DNA of 64,000 nucleotides, from contig NZ_JAUMIT010000001.1 of the NCBI RefSeq assembly GCF_030519655.1, forward strand, positions 620,001 to 684,000, read 5' to 3'. Every line of letters begins with the position of its first letter. The stretch's first letter is position 1. The translations under genes and the position numbers were made by a program. The notes below the pieces were generated by a model that saw only the letters and a list, made by a program, of their open reading frames with translations, did not search any database and was not told the DNA's origin. Positions 35,974-45,332 of the stretch are shown piece after piece. Origin of the DNA: Wenyingzhuangia gilva. GTDB lineage: Bacteria > Bacteroidota > Bacteroidia > Flavobacteriales > Flavobacteriaceae.

Positions 35974-36582
35974 TTATTTTTGTTTATACAACATCGGATT
36001 TAATTCATCGTCGTTGTACATTTTCATTTGTTTGTATACTTTCATATACTTATCACCATTTTCAATATCAGTAATTAAATCATCAATGGCTGTAGACAAA
36101 TCCACTCTTTGCTCTAACAAAATATTTAACTTTTTTTGACAAGCTTCTTTATGACTAGCTGAGGCAGATTCACGAATTACTTCCTCGTTCATGTGATAAA
36201 TTTTTAACGCCAAAATAGACAATCTATCAATAGCCCAAGCTGGACTTTCTGAGTTTATTTTCGCCGTTGGTTTTGGTGTTACATCAGTGTATTTTTGTAG
36301 AAAATAACTATCCACATATTCCACCATATCTGTCCTGTCTTGGTTAGAAGCATCAATTCTTCTTTTTAAAGCCAAGGCTTCAATTGGATCAATATCTGGC
36401 AAACGAATAATATCTTCGTAATGCCATTGCACGGTATCTATCCAACATTTTCTATATAACAAATGCTCTAAAGTACTGGCATCATATACATTTTCAAAAG
36501 GTTGATCTACATCATCAATCACGTGATATTTTGCTATCACAGCATCAAATATTTTGTTAAAATCTTCTGCTTTTAAACTCAT
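35974..36582 (-). CDS. DUF4254 domain protein
   Basis: 202 residues, mostly helical, cytoplasmic. Recognised as DUF4254 by the N-terminal LLYRKCWIDTVQWHYEDIIR segment, the DPIEALALKRRIDASNQDRTD stretch and the SPAWAIDRLSILALKIYHM segment. The family is found in Bacteroidota, often near glycosyltransferase genes; its role is unknown. The gene upstream ends 2 nt before its start, so they form a two-gene operon. Confidence 0.85.
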   Translation of the reverse strand: MSLKAEDFNKIFDAVIAKYHVIDDVDQPFENVYDASTLEHLLYRKCWIDTVQWHYEDIIRLPDIDPIEALALKRRIDASNQDRTDMVEYVDSYFLQKYTDVTPKPTAKINSESPAWAIDRLSILALKIYHMNEEVIRESASASHKEACQKKLNILLEQRVDLSTAIDDLITDIENGDKYMKVYKQMKMYNDDELNPMLYKQK

Positions 36583-36584
36583 CT

Positions 36585-37385
36585 CTAATTAAATTTTCTT
36601 TCTATTAACAAAATCAATCTATCTTCATAGATTTCTTTTCCGGCCCAATTATACTCCTTTTTTACCATTTTTAAGAAAGATAAAGCTTCTTTTTCTGAGG
36701 TCATGGTATTTAATTGAGAAATCACTCTATTAAAATCTTCCTGACTCTCATCAAACAAATGCTTTACAAAAGCAATTCTATCATTCAAGTCAATTTGTAA
36801 ATTCTTTTGTCCCATAGCCACATCATTCAAAGATTTTTTAGGAGCTACACGTGTTGCGTTTTCAAACAAATCAGTAGCCACATCTAAGGAAACAGTACTT
36901 CCAAATTCTTTCGCTAAAGATGATTGTAAATGAGTAGACTTTTCTTCTTTCTTTTCTTCTACTTTGGTAAATAAATCCAACGAAGGTTCTTCTTTATTTT
37001 CTTCAGTCTCAATTTCATCAACCACCTCCTCTACATCATCTTCTACAACTTCTAAAGTTTCATCAACCAATTCAACATTTACCACTTTTGTTGGTTCTCC
37101 TGTTTCATTAGTAAATTCTTCTACTTTTTCAACATCATCTTTTGGAATGTCTTGAATTTCTTCAACCTCTTTTCTGGATTCGGAAAAAGTTTCTTCTACC
37201 AATTCCTCAATTGTTTTAGTATTTTGAGGCGTTTCTTTAACAAAGTCTTCAATGTAAGATAAAACTGCAAGTTTCTCATATGTTTCATAAGCCTTTTGTT
37301 TCAAGGCTTTTAAATCATCTCTATTTTTCATTTGCAAAATGCTGTGAGCAATGCTCATTAATTCTGCCTCTAATTTTTTTTGCAT
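36585..37385 (-). CDS. Hypothetical acidic cytoplasmic protein (partner of DUF4254 gene)
   Basis: About 266 residues from 37385 (MQKKLEAELMSIAHSIL); an ATG five codons upstream is less likely. A helical N-terminal part (1-55) is followed by a long Glu/Val/Asp-rich, probably disordered middle (60-150) and a helical C-terminal domain (about 190-266) with DRIAFVKHLFDESQEDFNRV and FLKMVKKEYNWAGKE. No signal peptide. This N- and C-terminal pattern is shared by flavobacterial proteins encoded next to DUF4254. Function unknown. Confidence 0.7.
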   Translation of the reverse strand: MQKKLEAELMSIAHSILQMKNRDDLKALKQKAYETYEKLAVLSYIEDFVKETPQNTKTIEELVEETFSESRKEVEEIQDIPKDDVEKVEEFTNETGEPTKVVNVELVDETLEVVEDDVEEVVDEIETEENKEEPSLDLFTKVEEKKEEKSTHLQSSLAKEFGSTVSLDVATDLFENATRVAPKKSLNDVAMGQKNLQIDLNDRIAFVKHLFDESQEDFNRVISQLNTMTSEKEALSFLKMVKKEYNWAGKEIYEDRLILLIERKFN

Positions 37386-37429
37386 AAATACTTTGATCAA
37401 TTTAGGTTAGCGCGTAAGACTTTATTTGA

Positions 37430-37437
37430 TAAATTTG
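37430..37437 (+). promoter_or_regulatory. -7 element before tdk
   Basis: TAAATTTG is an exact TAnnTTTG match, 64 nt before the tdk start. No -33 TTG at the usual distance. Confidence 0.5.
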
Positions 37438-37500
37438 TACACTTATCTTTTGTTGTGATTCGCAATTTTAGATAGTTACTAACATTGATAAAAATACAAA

Positions 37501-38085
37501 ATGTTTCTTGAAAACACCGTAAACCATAAAGAACAATTTGGATGGATTGAAGTCATCTGTGGATCTATGTTCTCCGGAAAAACCGAAGAATTAATTCGCA
37601 GATTAAGACGTGCACAAATTGCCAAACAGCGTATTGAGATTTTTAAACCTTCTGTTGATACTCGCTACGATGAAGAAAATGTAGTTTCTCATGATGAAAA
37701 ATACATTCGCTCCACTCCCGTTCCCGCAGCTGCCAATATTAGATTGTTAGCCAATGATGTAGATGTGGTTGGAATTGATGAAGCTCAATTTTTTGATGAT
37801 GAAATTGTAAGTGTTTGTAACGATTTGGCCAACAAAGGGATTAGAGTTATTGTGGCTGGATTAGATATGGACTTTAAAGGAAAGCCTTTTGGGCCGATGC
37901 CAAATTTAATGGCTACAGCTGAATATGTAACCAAAGTACACGCCATTTGTACCAAAACAGGAAATTTAGCACATTACAGTCATCGAAAAAATGATAGTGA
38001 AAAATTGGTAATGTTAGGTGAAAACGAAAATTACGAACCTCTAAGTAGAGCGGCTTTTTACAAAGCGAATATCAAAAAAAATTAG
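37501..38085 (+). CDS. tdk: Thymidine kinase (type II)
   Basis: Phosphorylates thymidine in the salvage pathway. P-loop GSMFSGKT at 21-28, DEAQFFDDE (Walker B with catalytic Glu) and the lasso-region [10 protein letters not shown] are present. The usual four-Cys zinc site is reduced to one Cys ([16 protein letters not shown]), which seems normal for this family in Bacteroidota. Length 194. alr follows 1 nt after the stop, so tdk-alr-mscL form an operon. Confidence 0.95.
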   Translation: MFLENTVNHKEQFGWIEVICGSMFSGKTEELIRRLRRAQIAKQRIEIFKPSVDTRYDEENVVSHDEKYIRSTPVPAAANIRLLANDVDVVGIDEAQFFDDEIVSVCNDLANKGIRVIVAGLDMDFKGKPFGPMPNLMATAEYVTKVHAICTKTGNLAHYSHRKNDSEKLVMLGENENYEPLSRAAFYKANIKKN

Positions 38086-38086
38086 C

Positions 38087-39190
38087 ATGGAAAACCATCA
38101 TGTTACAAAGCTAGAAATTAGCTTATCTGCCCTAAAGCACAATTATCACTATTTAAAAAATAAAACCAAGCCAGGAACCAAAACTTTGGCGGTGGTGAAA
38201 GCTTTTGCTTACGGTTTAGAACCTGTAAATATTGCCAAAACTTTAGAAAAAGAAGGCGTTGATTATTTTGGTGTTGCCTATGCTGATGAAGGAATTAAAC
38301 TAAGAGAAAATGGAATTAAAACCCCTATTTTGGTTTTACATGCTCAAGTGTCAAACTATGATTTGTTAATCAAACACAACTTAGAACCTAATATTTATTC
38401 TCTTTACACCTTAAAACAATTTATTGCTTTTGCTAAAGAAAATCATTTAGAAGACTATCCTATTCATTTAAAATTCAATTCAGGATTAAACAGATTAGGA
38501 TTTAACATTGATGAAGTTGAAGAATTGATTCAATTAGTTCAACACAATAAAAATATCAAAATCGTTTCTGCATTTTCTCACATTGCAGCCAGTGAAGATT
38601 TGAATGAAAAAGAATTTACAGAAAAGCAAATCTCTACTTTTAATAGTATTATTACAGTCCTACGCTCAAAACTAAAACACCACTTTGTAGTGCATATGAG
38701 TAATACTTCTGGTGTGATTAATTATCCAAATGCTCATTTTGATATGGTTAGGCTGGGAATTGGTTTATACGGTTTTGGGAACGATACCGAGGAAACTGCC
38801 AAATTAAAAAATGTGGCGAGTTTAAAGTCTGTAATTTCTCAAATCAGAACAGTAAAAAAAGGAGATAGTATTAGTTATAACATGGCTTTTACTGCTCAAA
38901 AAGAGGAAAAAATTGCTATTATTCCCATTGGTCATGCTGATGGTTTTTCTAGACCTTTAGGTTGTGGAAATGGATATGTAACCATTCACGGACAAAAAGC
39001 TTATACTTCTGGAAACATCTGTATGGATATGATTTTGGTTAACGTAACCAACATAGATTGCAAAGAAGGTGATGAAGTCGTTATTTTTAACAATCAACAA
39101 ACTGTAGAAGAATTCGCCACTATTTGTCACACCATTTCTTATGAAATATTAACCGCTATTTCTCAGCGAATCAAAAAAACATTTATCTAA
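38087..39190 (+). CDS. alr: Alanine racemase
   Basis: PLP enzyme that makes D-alanine for peptidoglycan stem peptides. The PLP lysine is Lys38 in VVKAFAYG; the catalytic Tyr lies in SYNMAFTA of the C-terminal domain. HMSNTSG and RLGIGLYGF are further family segments. Length 367, normal. This stand-alone form lacks the MurF fusion found in some Bacteroidota. It complements the dcw block, where no D-Ala gene occurs. Confidence 0.96.
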   Translation: MENHHVTKLEISLSALKHNYHYLKNKTKPGTKTLAVVKAFAYGLEPVNIAKTLEKEGVDYFGVAYADEGIKLRENGIKTPILVLHAQVSNYDLLIKHNLEPNIYSLYTLKQFIAFAKENHLEDYPIHLKFNSGLNRLGFNIDEVEELIQLVQHNKNIKIVSAFSHIAASEDLNEKEFTEKQISTFNSIITVLRSKLKHHFVVHMSNTSGVINYPNAHFDMVRLGIGLYGFGNDTEETAKLKNVASLKSVISQIRTVKKGDSISYNMAFTAQKEEKIAIIPIGHADGFSRPLGCGNGYVTIHGQKAYTSGNICMDMILVNVTNIDCKEGDEVVIFNNQQTVEEFATICHTISYEILTAISQRIKKTFI

Positions 39191-39236
39191 AATGAAAAAA
39201 TCATTATCTTCCATAGGATTAACTAAAAGCACAACT

Positions 39237-39656
39237 ATGGGATTTTTAAAAGATTTTAAAACCTTTTTAATGAAAGGTGATATTGTAAGTTTAGCAACTG
39301 CAGTAATTATTGGTGGAGCATTTAAAACCATTGTAAGCTCATTAGCAAAAGACATTATTATGCCTTTTGTAGGTTTGTTTTTAGGCAACAAAAATGTAAA
39401 TGATTTATTTTTTGTACTAGGAAAAGGAAGCTATGAAACCTTAGCTGAAGCCAAAGAAGCTGGTGCTCCTATTATGACTTATGGAAACTTTGTGCAATCT
39501 GTTATTGACTTTGTAATTATTGGTTTTGTAATTTTTATGTTTTTAAAAGCCTACGAAAAAACAAAGAAAAAAGAAGAACCTAAACCTGAAGCTCCAAAAG
39601 GACCTACTCAAGAAGAACTATTAATAGAAATAAGAGATTTATTGGCTAATAAATAA
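39237..39656 (+). CDS. mscL: Large-conductance mechanosensitive channel MscL
   Basis: About 139 residues from the ATG at 39237 (MGFLKDFKTFLMKGDIVSLA), which matches the family's usual beginning; a longer start at 39192 would add 15 unrelated residues. Two membrane helices: the pore helix with ATAVIIGGAFKTIVSSLAKDI and the second with VIDFVIIGFVIFMFLKAY. A charged C-terminal helix (KKEEPKPEAPKGPTQEE) follows. Opens on strong membrane tension to protect from osmotic downshock. Last gene of the tdk-alr-mscL operon. Confidence 0.95.
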   Translation: MGFLKDFKTFLMKGDIVSLATAVIIGGAFKTIVSSLAKDIIMPFVGLFLGNKNVNDLFFVLGKGSYETLAEAKEAGAPIMTYGNFVQSVIDFVIIGFVIFMFLKAYEKTKKKEEPKPEAPKGPTQEELLIEIRDLLANK

Positions 39657-39677
39657 GAGGCTACATAAATAAAAAAT

Positions 39678-39712
39678 AAAAATCCACTTATAAATTCTGA
39701 GTGGATTTTCTG
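39678..39712 (+). terminator. Terminator after mscL
   Basis: AAAATCCACT (39679-39688) pairs with AGTGGATTTT (39700-39709) around an 11-nt loop. The T run is part of the stem, so the hairpin is somewhat weaker than the others here. Confidence 0.7.
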
Positions 39713-39768
39713 ATTTTAAAGAGGATATACAAAGCTAATTTTACCTTTCAGACATCGAATTAAAAAAG

Positions 39769-39776
39769 TAACTTTG
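39769..39776 (+). promoter_or_regulatory. -7 element of the aspS promoter
   Basis: TAACTTTG is an exact TAnnTTTG match, 25 nt before the aspS start. Confidence 0.55.
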
Positions 39777-39801
39777 CACCTTTAAATTCAAGCACAATAA
39801 C

Positions 39802-41559
39802 ATGTACAGAAGTCACACCAACGGAGAATTAAGAATTGAAAATGTAAACCAAGAGGTTACTTTATCAGGATGGGTTCAAAAATCTAGAGATAAAGGATTT
39901 ATGGTTTGGGTAGATTTACGTGATCGATACGGAATTACTCAACTTATTTTTGATGAAGACAGAACTCCAAAAGAAATTCTTGATAAAGCCAAAACTTTAG
40001 GTAGAGAATTTGTGATTCAAGTACAAGGAACTGTAATTGAACGTGAAGCAAAAAACAAAAACATTGATACCGGAGAGATTGAAGTATTGGTAAAAGAATT
40101 AACCGTGTTAAACGAAGCAAAACTTCCTCCTTTTACTATCGAAGATGACACAGATGGTGGAGAAGACATCCGTATGAAATACAGATACTTAGACATCAGA
40201 AGAAATCCAGTAAAAAACAACTTAATTTTCAGAAGCAAAGTAGCACAAGAAGTTCGTAACTATTTATCTAATCAAGATTTTATAGAAGTAGAAACACCTT
40301 ATTTAATTAAATCTACACCAGAAGGTGCTCGTGATTTTATTGTGCCTTCTAGAATGAATGAAGGAGAATTTTATGCTTTACCACAATCGCCACAAACCTT
40401 TAAGCAATTGTTAATGGTGGGTGGAATGGATAAATATTTCCAGATTGTTAAATGTTTCCGTGATGAAGATTTACGTGCTGACAGACAACCCGAATTTACG
40501 CAAATTGACTGTGAGTTGGCATTTGTTGAGCAAGAAGATATTTTAAATATTTTTGAAGGAATGACTCGTCATTTACTTAAAAAAGTAAACAATGTCGAAA
40601 TTGGTGATTTCCCAAGAATGACTTATGAACATGCCATGAAAACTTATGGTAACGACAAACCAGATATTCGTTTTGGAATGGAGTTTGGAGAATTAAACGC
40701 TGTAGCTCAACACAAAGAATTTAAAGTATTTAACGATGCCGAATTAGTGGTGGGTATTGCCGTTCCTGGAGGAGAAAGTTACACAAGAAAAGAAATTGAC
40801 AAGTTGATAGAATGGGTAAAGCGTCCACAGGTAGGAGCTTTGGGAATGGTGTATGTAAAATGTAACCAAGATGGTACTTTTAAATCATCTGTAGATAAAT
40901 TCTACAATCAAGAAGATTTGGCTGCCTGGGCAAAAGCAACCAATGCAAAACCAGGAGATTTAATTTGTGTGTTATCAGGACCAGCTAACAAAACAAGAGC
41001 ACAACTTTCTGCTTTACGTATGGAATTGGCTACACGTTTAGGATTGCGTAAATCAAATGAATTTGCTCCTTTATGGGTGGTAGATTTTCCATTGTTAGAA
41101 TGGGATGAAGAAACAGAAAGATTCCATGCCATGCATCACCCATTTACAAGTCCAAAACCAGAAGATATACCTTTACTAGATACCGATCCTGGTAAAGTAA
41201 GAGCCAACGCTTATGACTTGGTTTTAAACGGAAACGAAATTGGTGGAGGATCTATTAGAATATATGATAGAACTACTCAAGAACTCATGTTTAAACATTT
41301 AGGATTTACACCAGAAGAAGCTAAAGAACAATTTGGTTTCTTAATGAATGCTTTTGAATATGGTGCACCACCACATGGAGGTTTGGCTTTTGGATTAGAC
41401 AGATTGGTAGCTATTTTAGGAGGGCAAGAAACCATTAGAGATTTTATTGCATTTCCTAAAAACAACTCTGGTAGAGATGTTATGATCAACGCTCCAGCAG
41501 CAGTCTCTCAAGAAGTTTTATCTGAATTAAATATAAATATTACACTTCCCAATGAATAA
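39802..41559 (+). CDS. aspS: Aspartyl-tRNA synthetase (bacterial type)
   Basis: Class II synthetase. N-terminal OB-fold anticodon domain ([23 protein letters not shown]), class II motif 2 at [18 protein letters not shown], the bacterial insertion (GAD-like) domain in the middle and motif 3 at [16 protein letters not shown]. Length 585 is the usual bacterial size. Single-gene unit; the next gene, ferritin, has a separate promoter and a hairpin in its leader which may also stop aspS transcripts. Confidence 0.98.
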   Translation: MYRSHTNGELRIENVNQEVTLSGWVQKSRDKGFMVWVDLRDRYGITQLIFDEDRTPKEILDKAKTLGREFVIQVQGTVIEREAKNKNIDTGEIEVLVKELTVLNEAKLPPFTIEDDTDGGEDIRMKYRYLDIRRNPVKNNLIFRSKVAQEVRNYLSNQDFIEVETPYLIKSTPEGARDFIVPSRMNEGEFYALPQSPQTFKQLLMVGGMDKYFQIVKCFRDEDLRADRQPEFTQIDCELAFVEQEDILNIFEGMTRHLLKKVNNVEIGDFPRMTYEHAMKTYGNDKPDIRFGMEFGELNAVAQHKEFKVFNDAELVVGIAVPGGESYTRKEIDKLIEWVKRPQVGALGMVYVKCNQDGTFKSSVDKFYNQEDLAAWAKATNAKPGDLICVLSGPANKTRAQLSALRMELATRLGLRKSNEFAPLWVVDFPLLEWDEETERFHAMHHPFTSPKPEDIPLLDTDPGKVRANAYDLVLNGNEIGGGSIRIYDRTTQELMFKHLGFTPEEAKEQFGFLMNAFEYGAPPHGGLAFGLDRLVAILGGQETIRDFIAFPKNNSGRDVMINAPAAVSQEVLSELNINITLPNE

Positions 41560-41560
41560 G

Positions 41561-41591
41561 TTGTAATAAGCATTTGAGTTCATTAAATTTA
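41561..41591 (+). promoter_or_regulatory. Ferritin gene promoter
   Basis: TTG at 41561-41563, exactly 20 nt, then TAAATTTA (41584-41591; one mismatch to TAnnTTTG). Predicted transcription start is about 41597, where the leader hairpin begins. Confidence 0.55.
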
Positions 41592-41596
41592 CATAG

Positions 41597-41660
41597 CTCT
41601 TTAAAAACAAATGATTTTCCGTTTTCATATATGATTTTCATTGTTTTAAAGAGTTTTTTT
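41597..41660 (+). promoter_or_regulatory. Long hairpin with U-tract in the ferritin 5' leader (attenuator or aspS terminator)
   Basis: CTCTTTAAAAACA (41597-41609) pairs with TGTTTTAAAGAG (41642-41653) over 12 bp with one bulged A. A run of seven T follows (41654-41660). The 32-nt loop contains ATGATTTTC twice (41611 and 41631), 20 nt apart. It ends 23 nt before the ferritin ATG. Its position at the predicted 5' end of the ferritin mRNA makes attenuation possible; a plain aspS terminator is the simpler reading. Confidence 0.6.
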
Positions 41661-41683
41661 ATATCATTTTAAAAAAAGAAAAT

Positions 41684-42202
41684 ATGTTATCAGAAACAAT
41701 AGAAAAAGCATTAAATACTCAAATACACTTGGAAGCCAATGCATCCATGAAATATTTAGCCATGGCTACTTGGGCAGAAGTAATTGGGTATAATGGAGTA
41801 GCAGGGTTCTTTTATAACCAAGCAGATGAAGAAAGAATACACATGCTTAAACTGGTGAAATTTGTAAACGAACGTGGTGGAAAAGCTAGCATCCCTAGCT
41901 TAGACGCTCCTAAAGATACTTTTAAAGATTTACATGAACTTTTTACTATGTTTTTAGAAAGTGAAGAACAAGTTACAGAAAGTATTAATCATTTGGTTTT
42001 TCAAACCTTAGAAGAAAAAAACTATACTGTTCATAACTTTTTACAATGGTACGTGGCAGAACAAGCTGAGGAAGAATCTTTAGCAAGAACCATTTTAGAT
42101 AAATTAAAAATCATTGGGAACGATAAAAGCGGTACTTATTTATTTGATAAGGACATTGAAGGAATTGTTGCTCAAACAGAAATTAACGCCAAAAACGAGT
42201 AG
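41684..42202 (+). CDS. Ferritin (FtnA type), non-haem
   Basis: 172-residue four-helix ferritin that oxidises and stores iron in a 24-subunit cage. The ferroxidase ligands fall exactly at the FtnA positions: Glu17, Glu50, His53, Glu94, Gln127 and Glu130, and Tyr24 is present. No Met for haem binding typical of bacterioferritin is obvious. It has its own promoter and a structured leader, which suggests regulation, and stands next to a small Cys-rich gene. Confidence 0.95.
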   Translation: MLSETIEKALNTQIHLEANASMKYLAMATWAEVIGYNGVAGFFYNQADEERIHMLKLVKFVNERGGKASIPSLDAPKDTFKDLHELFTMFLESEEQVTESINHLVFQTLEEKNYTVHNFLQWYVAEQAEEESLARTILDKLKIIGNDKSGTYLFDKDIEGIVAQTEINAKNE

Positions 42203-42230
42203 TTAATTTAGATTTATTTAAAATAAACAT

Positions 42231-42270
42231 TATATTTGCACTGATTTTTAGTGACTTAATCAGTGCAAAT
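42231..42270 (+). promoter_or_regulatory. Promoter overlapped by a perfect 13-bp inverted repeat
   Basis: TATATTTG (42231-42238) is an exact -7 element. ATTTGCACTGATT (42234-42246) and AATCAGTGCAAAT (42258-42270) are perfect inverted arms separated by 11 nt. The left arm covers the -7 element and the expected transcription start, and the right arm ends 1 nt before the ATG of the small gene. This is the layout of a repressor site, or of a leader hairpin hiding the start codon. Confidence 0.65.
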
Positions 42271-42271
42271 A

Positions 42272-42421
42272 ATGTTAAAAACAATACTTGAAGAAATTGT
42301 AACCCCTGAATATACGGGATGTTGCTTTGCGTATTTAGCAAAAGATAAGAAGAAAAAGTGCTGTAAAAAGTACACTAAGAAAGGTAAGAATCATTGTAAA
42401 AAATGTCCAATACAAGCCTAA
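42272..42421 (+). CDS. 49-residue Cys- and Lys-rich mini-protein
   Basis: ATG at 42272 to TAA at 42419-42421. The product has paired cysteines CC at 17-18 and 30-31 and a C-terminal CKKCP (42-46): six Cys and fifteen or so Lys in 49 residues. The first half, MLKTILEEIVTPEYTG, looks like a short helix. No known family recognised; the Cys pattern suggests metal (zinc, copper or iron) binding or a small redox role, which is inference. Support for a real gene: a perfect -7 element, a dyad ending at the ATG, Cys spacing that would not survive by chance, and location in an otherwise empty stretch between ferritin and the ClC gene. Confidence 0.72.
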   Translation: MLKTILEEIVTPEYTGCCFAYLAKDKKKKCCKKYTKKGKNHCKKCPIQA

Positions 42422-42481
42422 AGTAGTTTAAGCATATTCTACTAATAAACACTATCTTAGCCATCCGAAAAAATCATAGGC

Positions 42482-44281
42482 ATGCCTCAGAGAAAAAGGA
42501 GTTTATTAAATCAGTTTTTGATCTGGAAATACAAACATATTTCTGCAGAAAATTTTCTTTATATTTTAAGTGTCCTTATAGGTTTATTAGCAGGTATTTC
42601 TGCTGTAACGCTTAAAAATTTAACACATTATATTTTTGTTGCCCTAGAAACTGGGTTTATTAAAGATGTACACAAAGGGTTTTATTTTATTTTTCCAATT
42701 ATTGGTATCGGTTTAACCCTTTTGGTGATTAAATTTATTGTTAGAAAAAAAATGAGTCACGGAATCCCTTCGGTTCTGCATTCTATTTCTAAAAGAGAAG
42801 CCATCATTGATAGATATCAAATGTGGGCTTCCTTAATTACTTCTCCTCTAACTGTTGGTTTTGGAGGTTCTGTTGGACTTGAGGGACCAACTGTAACAAC
42901 TGGAGCAGCCATAGGTTCCAATGTATCAAGACTTTTTCACTTAGACCAAAGATCTAGAACAGTTTTGGTTGCCTGTGCAGCAGCAGGAGCAGTATCCTGC
43001 ATCTTTAAAGCTCCCATAACAGCGATTGTATTTGCTGTAGAAATTTTTAGTTTAGAATTGACCATGATTTCTATGATACCATTGTTGTTGGCTTCTATTT
43101 CTGCGGTGATAACTTCTTATTTCTTCTTGGGAAATGAAGTGCTTTTACACTTTGAAATTCAAGATAAATTTGAACTTGCTGATATTACATTTTACATCAT
43201 TTTAGGAATAGGATGTTCTTTTGTTTCTATCTATTTTACCAAAGTCTATTTTTGGATGCAGGATCTTTTCAAAAAAATTGAAAATCCTATCTATAAATTA
43301 TTATTTGGAGGAACATTAATTGGTGTTATTGTTTATTTTATTCCACCATTATTCGGAGAAGGTTTTGATACCATGAACAGTGTTTTAATGGGAGACGCCT
43401 CTTCTATATTAGAAAATAATATTTTTAATTCTGAAGCTGAAAATATCTGGATGATTGTTGGACTTCTTGTAGGATTAATTATCTTTAAAGTAATTGCCAT
43501 GGCTTTAACTTTTGGTGCTGGTGGTATTGGTGGTGTTTTTGCTCCTTCCTTATTTATCGGTAGTGTATCAGGTTATGTAGTGGCTACGGTGGTAAATCAT
43601 TTAAAACTAGCCTCTAGCAGTCTTTCGTTAAGTAATTTTGCCATGGTAGGAATGGCCGGATTGTTAGCCGGAGTATTACAGGCTCCTTTAACAGCAATCT
43701 TTTTAATTGCCGAAATTACAGGAGGATATGAATTATTTTTACCTTTAATGACCGTTGCTTCCATCTCATTTTTAATGACCAAACAGTTTATTCCTCATAA
43801 TATTTATACTGCTGCATTGGCTAAAAAAGGTCAGTTATTAACCCACGATAAAGACAAAAGTGTTTTAATGTTGATGAATATTAACAAGGTAATTGAAAAG
43901 GATTTTATCGTTATCAAACCAGGCATGACACTTGGTGAATTGGCTCATAATGTCATCGTAAAATCTAAGAGAAACAATTTTCCTGTTGTAAACAAAGACA
44001 AAGAATTAATTGGCTTATTGCATATGGATGATATTAGATCTATTATGTTTAATACCGATTTACACGACACTACTTTTGTAAGAGATTTAATGATTGCTCC
44101 TGAGGATATTATTGACTATGCCAACGATTCTATGGAAGTGATTATGGAAAAATTTAAAACTACTGGAGCCTGGAATTTGCCAGTCATAAGAGATAATAAA
44201 TATTACGGATTCATTTCAAAATCTAGGTTGCTAAACGCTTACCGACGAAAATTAATTCAAGCGAGTGATACTATTGCTTAA
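42482..44281 (+). CDS. ClC-type chloride channel/transporter with C-terminal CBS pair
   Basis: 599 residues. The ClC core has the selectivity motifs SHGIPSV (92-98), GGSVGLEGP (128-136, gating Glu134) and GVFAPSLFIG in the second half. A cytoplasmic CBS pair follows at about 465-590 (VIEKDFIVIKPGMTLGELA and VRDLMIAPEDIIDYANDSME), which in this family binds nucleotides or senses ionic strength. Whether it is a channel or a Cl-/H+ antiporter cannot be told. The 3' end overlaps the convergent GDPD gene by 11 bp. Confidence 0.93.
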   Translation: MPQRKRSLLNQFLIWKYKHISAENFLYILSVLIGLLAGISAVTLKNLTHYIFVALETGFIKDVHKGFYFIFPIIGIGLTLLVIKFIVRKKMSHGIPSVLHSISKREAIIDRYQMWASLITSPLTVGFGGSVGLEGPTVTTGAAIGSNVSRLFHLDQRSRTVLVACAAAGAVSCIFKAPITAIVFAVEIFSLELTMISMIPLLLASISAVITSYFFLGNEVLLHFEIQDKFELADITFYIILGIGCSFVSIYFTKVYFWMQDLFKKIENPIYKLLFGGTLIGVIVYFIPPLFGEGFDTMNSVLMGDASSILENNIFNSEAENIWMIVGLLVGLIIFKVIAMALTFGAGGIGGVFAPSLFIGSVSGYVVATVVNHLKLASSSLSLSNFAMVGMAGLLAGVLQAPLTAIFLIAEITGGYELFLPLMTVASISFLMTKQFIPHNIYTAALAKKGQLLTHDKDKSVLMLMNINKVIEKDFIVIKPGMTLGELAHNVIVKSKRNNFPVVNKDKELIGLLHMDDIRSIMFNTDLHDTTFVRDLMIAPEDIIDYANDSMEVIMEKFKTTGAWNLPVIRDNKYYGFISKSRLLNAYRRKLIQASDTIA

Positions 44282-45275
44282 AATAAGTAACTGCTTTATC
44301 GGGAAAGTCTGTAAAAATTCCATCTAGTTTTAAATCGGTTTTTGCAGATGCTAACAAATCATTAAAAGATGAAAATGTTCCTAAATCATCTGCTCTATAA
44401 GTAAAAGCATGTACTTTTAAATCTTTCTGGTGCGCTAATGTGACCAAATTTTCAAAACCATCAATATGATCATCACCTGCAATGATTTGTTTGTACCAAG
44501 GTCCAATTCCATTTGCATACAACGCAATTTCATCTACTATCTTTTTAGGACTCATATCTTTAAAAACCTCATCAGAATATCCAATTTCTAACAATTGAAC
44601 CAAAAACAAATCACATTGATATTCTTGTCTAATTTTTTTGAGTTCAACCGCATCAAAACATTGTAAAATACAATTGTCTTTCAAAGTTTTGTATCCGTAA
44701 TTAGAAAGCAACTCTAACACAATTTTAGAAATATCTTTCCCTTCGTTTCTATGAAATTTTGGTTCTTTAATTTCAACATAAATACCAATATTTTGTTTCA
44801 TAGAGGTATTCAATCCTTGAATCATTTCTATTTCTTGAGACAACGTATGAAGTTTAAAAATAGATTTGTGAATTGGGAACCTATAAGCATACACTGCTTT
44901 TTGAGTATCCGTATCAAATCTTTCTGTAACCTTTAATTGCTGTAACTCATTCCAAGTAAAATCAATCACATAATATTTTCCATCAGCTCTTTTTCTGTTT
45001 GGAAAAATCTCAGCAACATCGGTAGTAGTTTCTAAATGAATGTCATGAATCACCACAGGAACATCATCTTTGGTTAACACTACATCTTGCTCTAAAAAAT
45101 CTGGATGCATACCATAAGCCAAAGCTTTGGCTGGCAACGTATGTTCTGGCAAATAACCTGAGGCACCTCTATGAGCAATGACTAACATTTTTGATTTGTT
45201 TGATTTAGAGTGACAAGACATCAATAGACATAAAAGAACAAAAAAAACAGCGGGAATCCTAATATTAAACTTCAT
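44271..45275 (-). CDS. Glycerophosphodiester phosphodiesterase, predicted lipoprotein
   Basis: 334 residues from 45275 (MKFNIRIPAVFFVLL), the start that gives a lipoprotein signal with LLMSC and Cys near 21; the longer frame lacks a signal. GDPD-domain catalytic motif AHRGASGYLPEHTL is at the start of the mature part, HDIHLETTTDV and a metal-binding Glu pair in EIKEPKFH follow. Hydrolyses glycerophosphodiesters from phospholipid turnover to glycerol-3-phosphate in the periplasm. Similar to GlpQ. It overlaps ClC by 11 bp and is divergent from the next gene. Confidence 0.9.
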   Translation of the reverse strand: MKFNIRIPAVFFVLLCLLMSCHSKSNKSKMLVIAHRGASGYLPEHTLPAKALAYGMHPDFLEQDVVLTKDDVPVVIHDIHLETTTDVAEIFPNRKRADGKYYVIDFTWNELQQLKVTERFDTDTQKAVYAYRFPIHKSIFKLHTLSQEIEMIQGLNTSMKQNIGIYVEIKEPKFHRNEGKDISKIVLELLSNYGYKTLKDNCILQCFDAVELKKIRQEYQCDLFLVQLLEIGYSDEVFKDMSPKKIVDEIALYANGIGPWYKQIIAGDDHIDGFENLVTLAHQKDLKVHAFTYRADDLGTFSSFNDLLASAKTDLKLDGIFTDFPDKAVTYFKQ

Positions 45276-45308
45276 GAAAACTATGATTAGATTTCCAACC
45301 AAATTAGC

Positions 45309-45316
45309 TAATTTTG
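45309..45316 (+). promoter_or_regulatory. -7 element before the small membrane protein gene
   Basis: TAATTTTG is an exact TAnnTTTG match, 17 nt before the ATG at 45333. Confidence 0.6.
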
Positions 45317-45332
45317 ATACACTCATTAAAGA

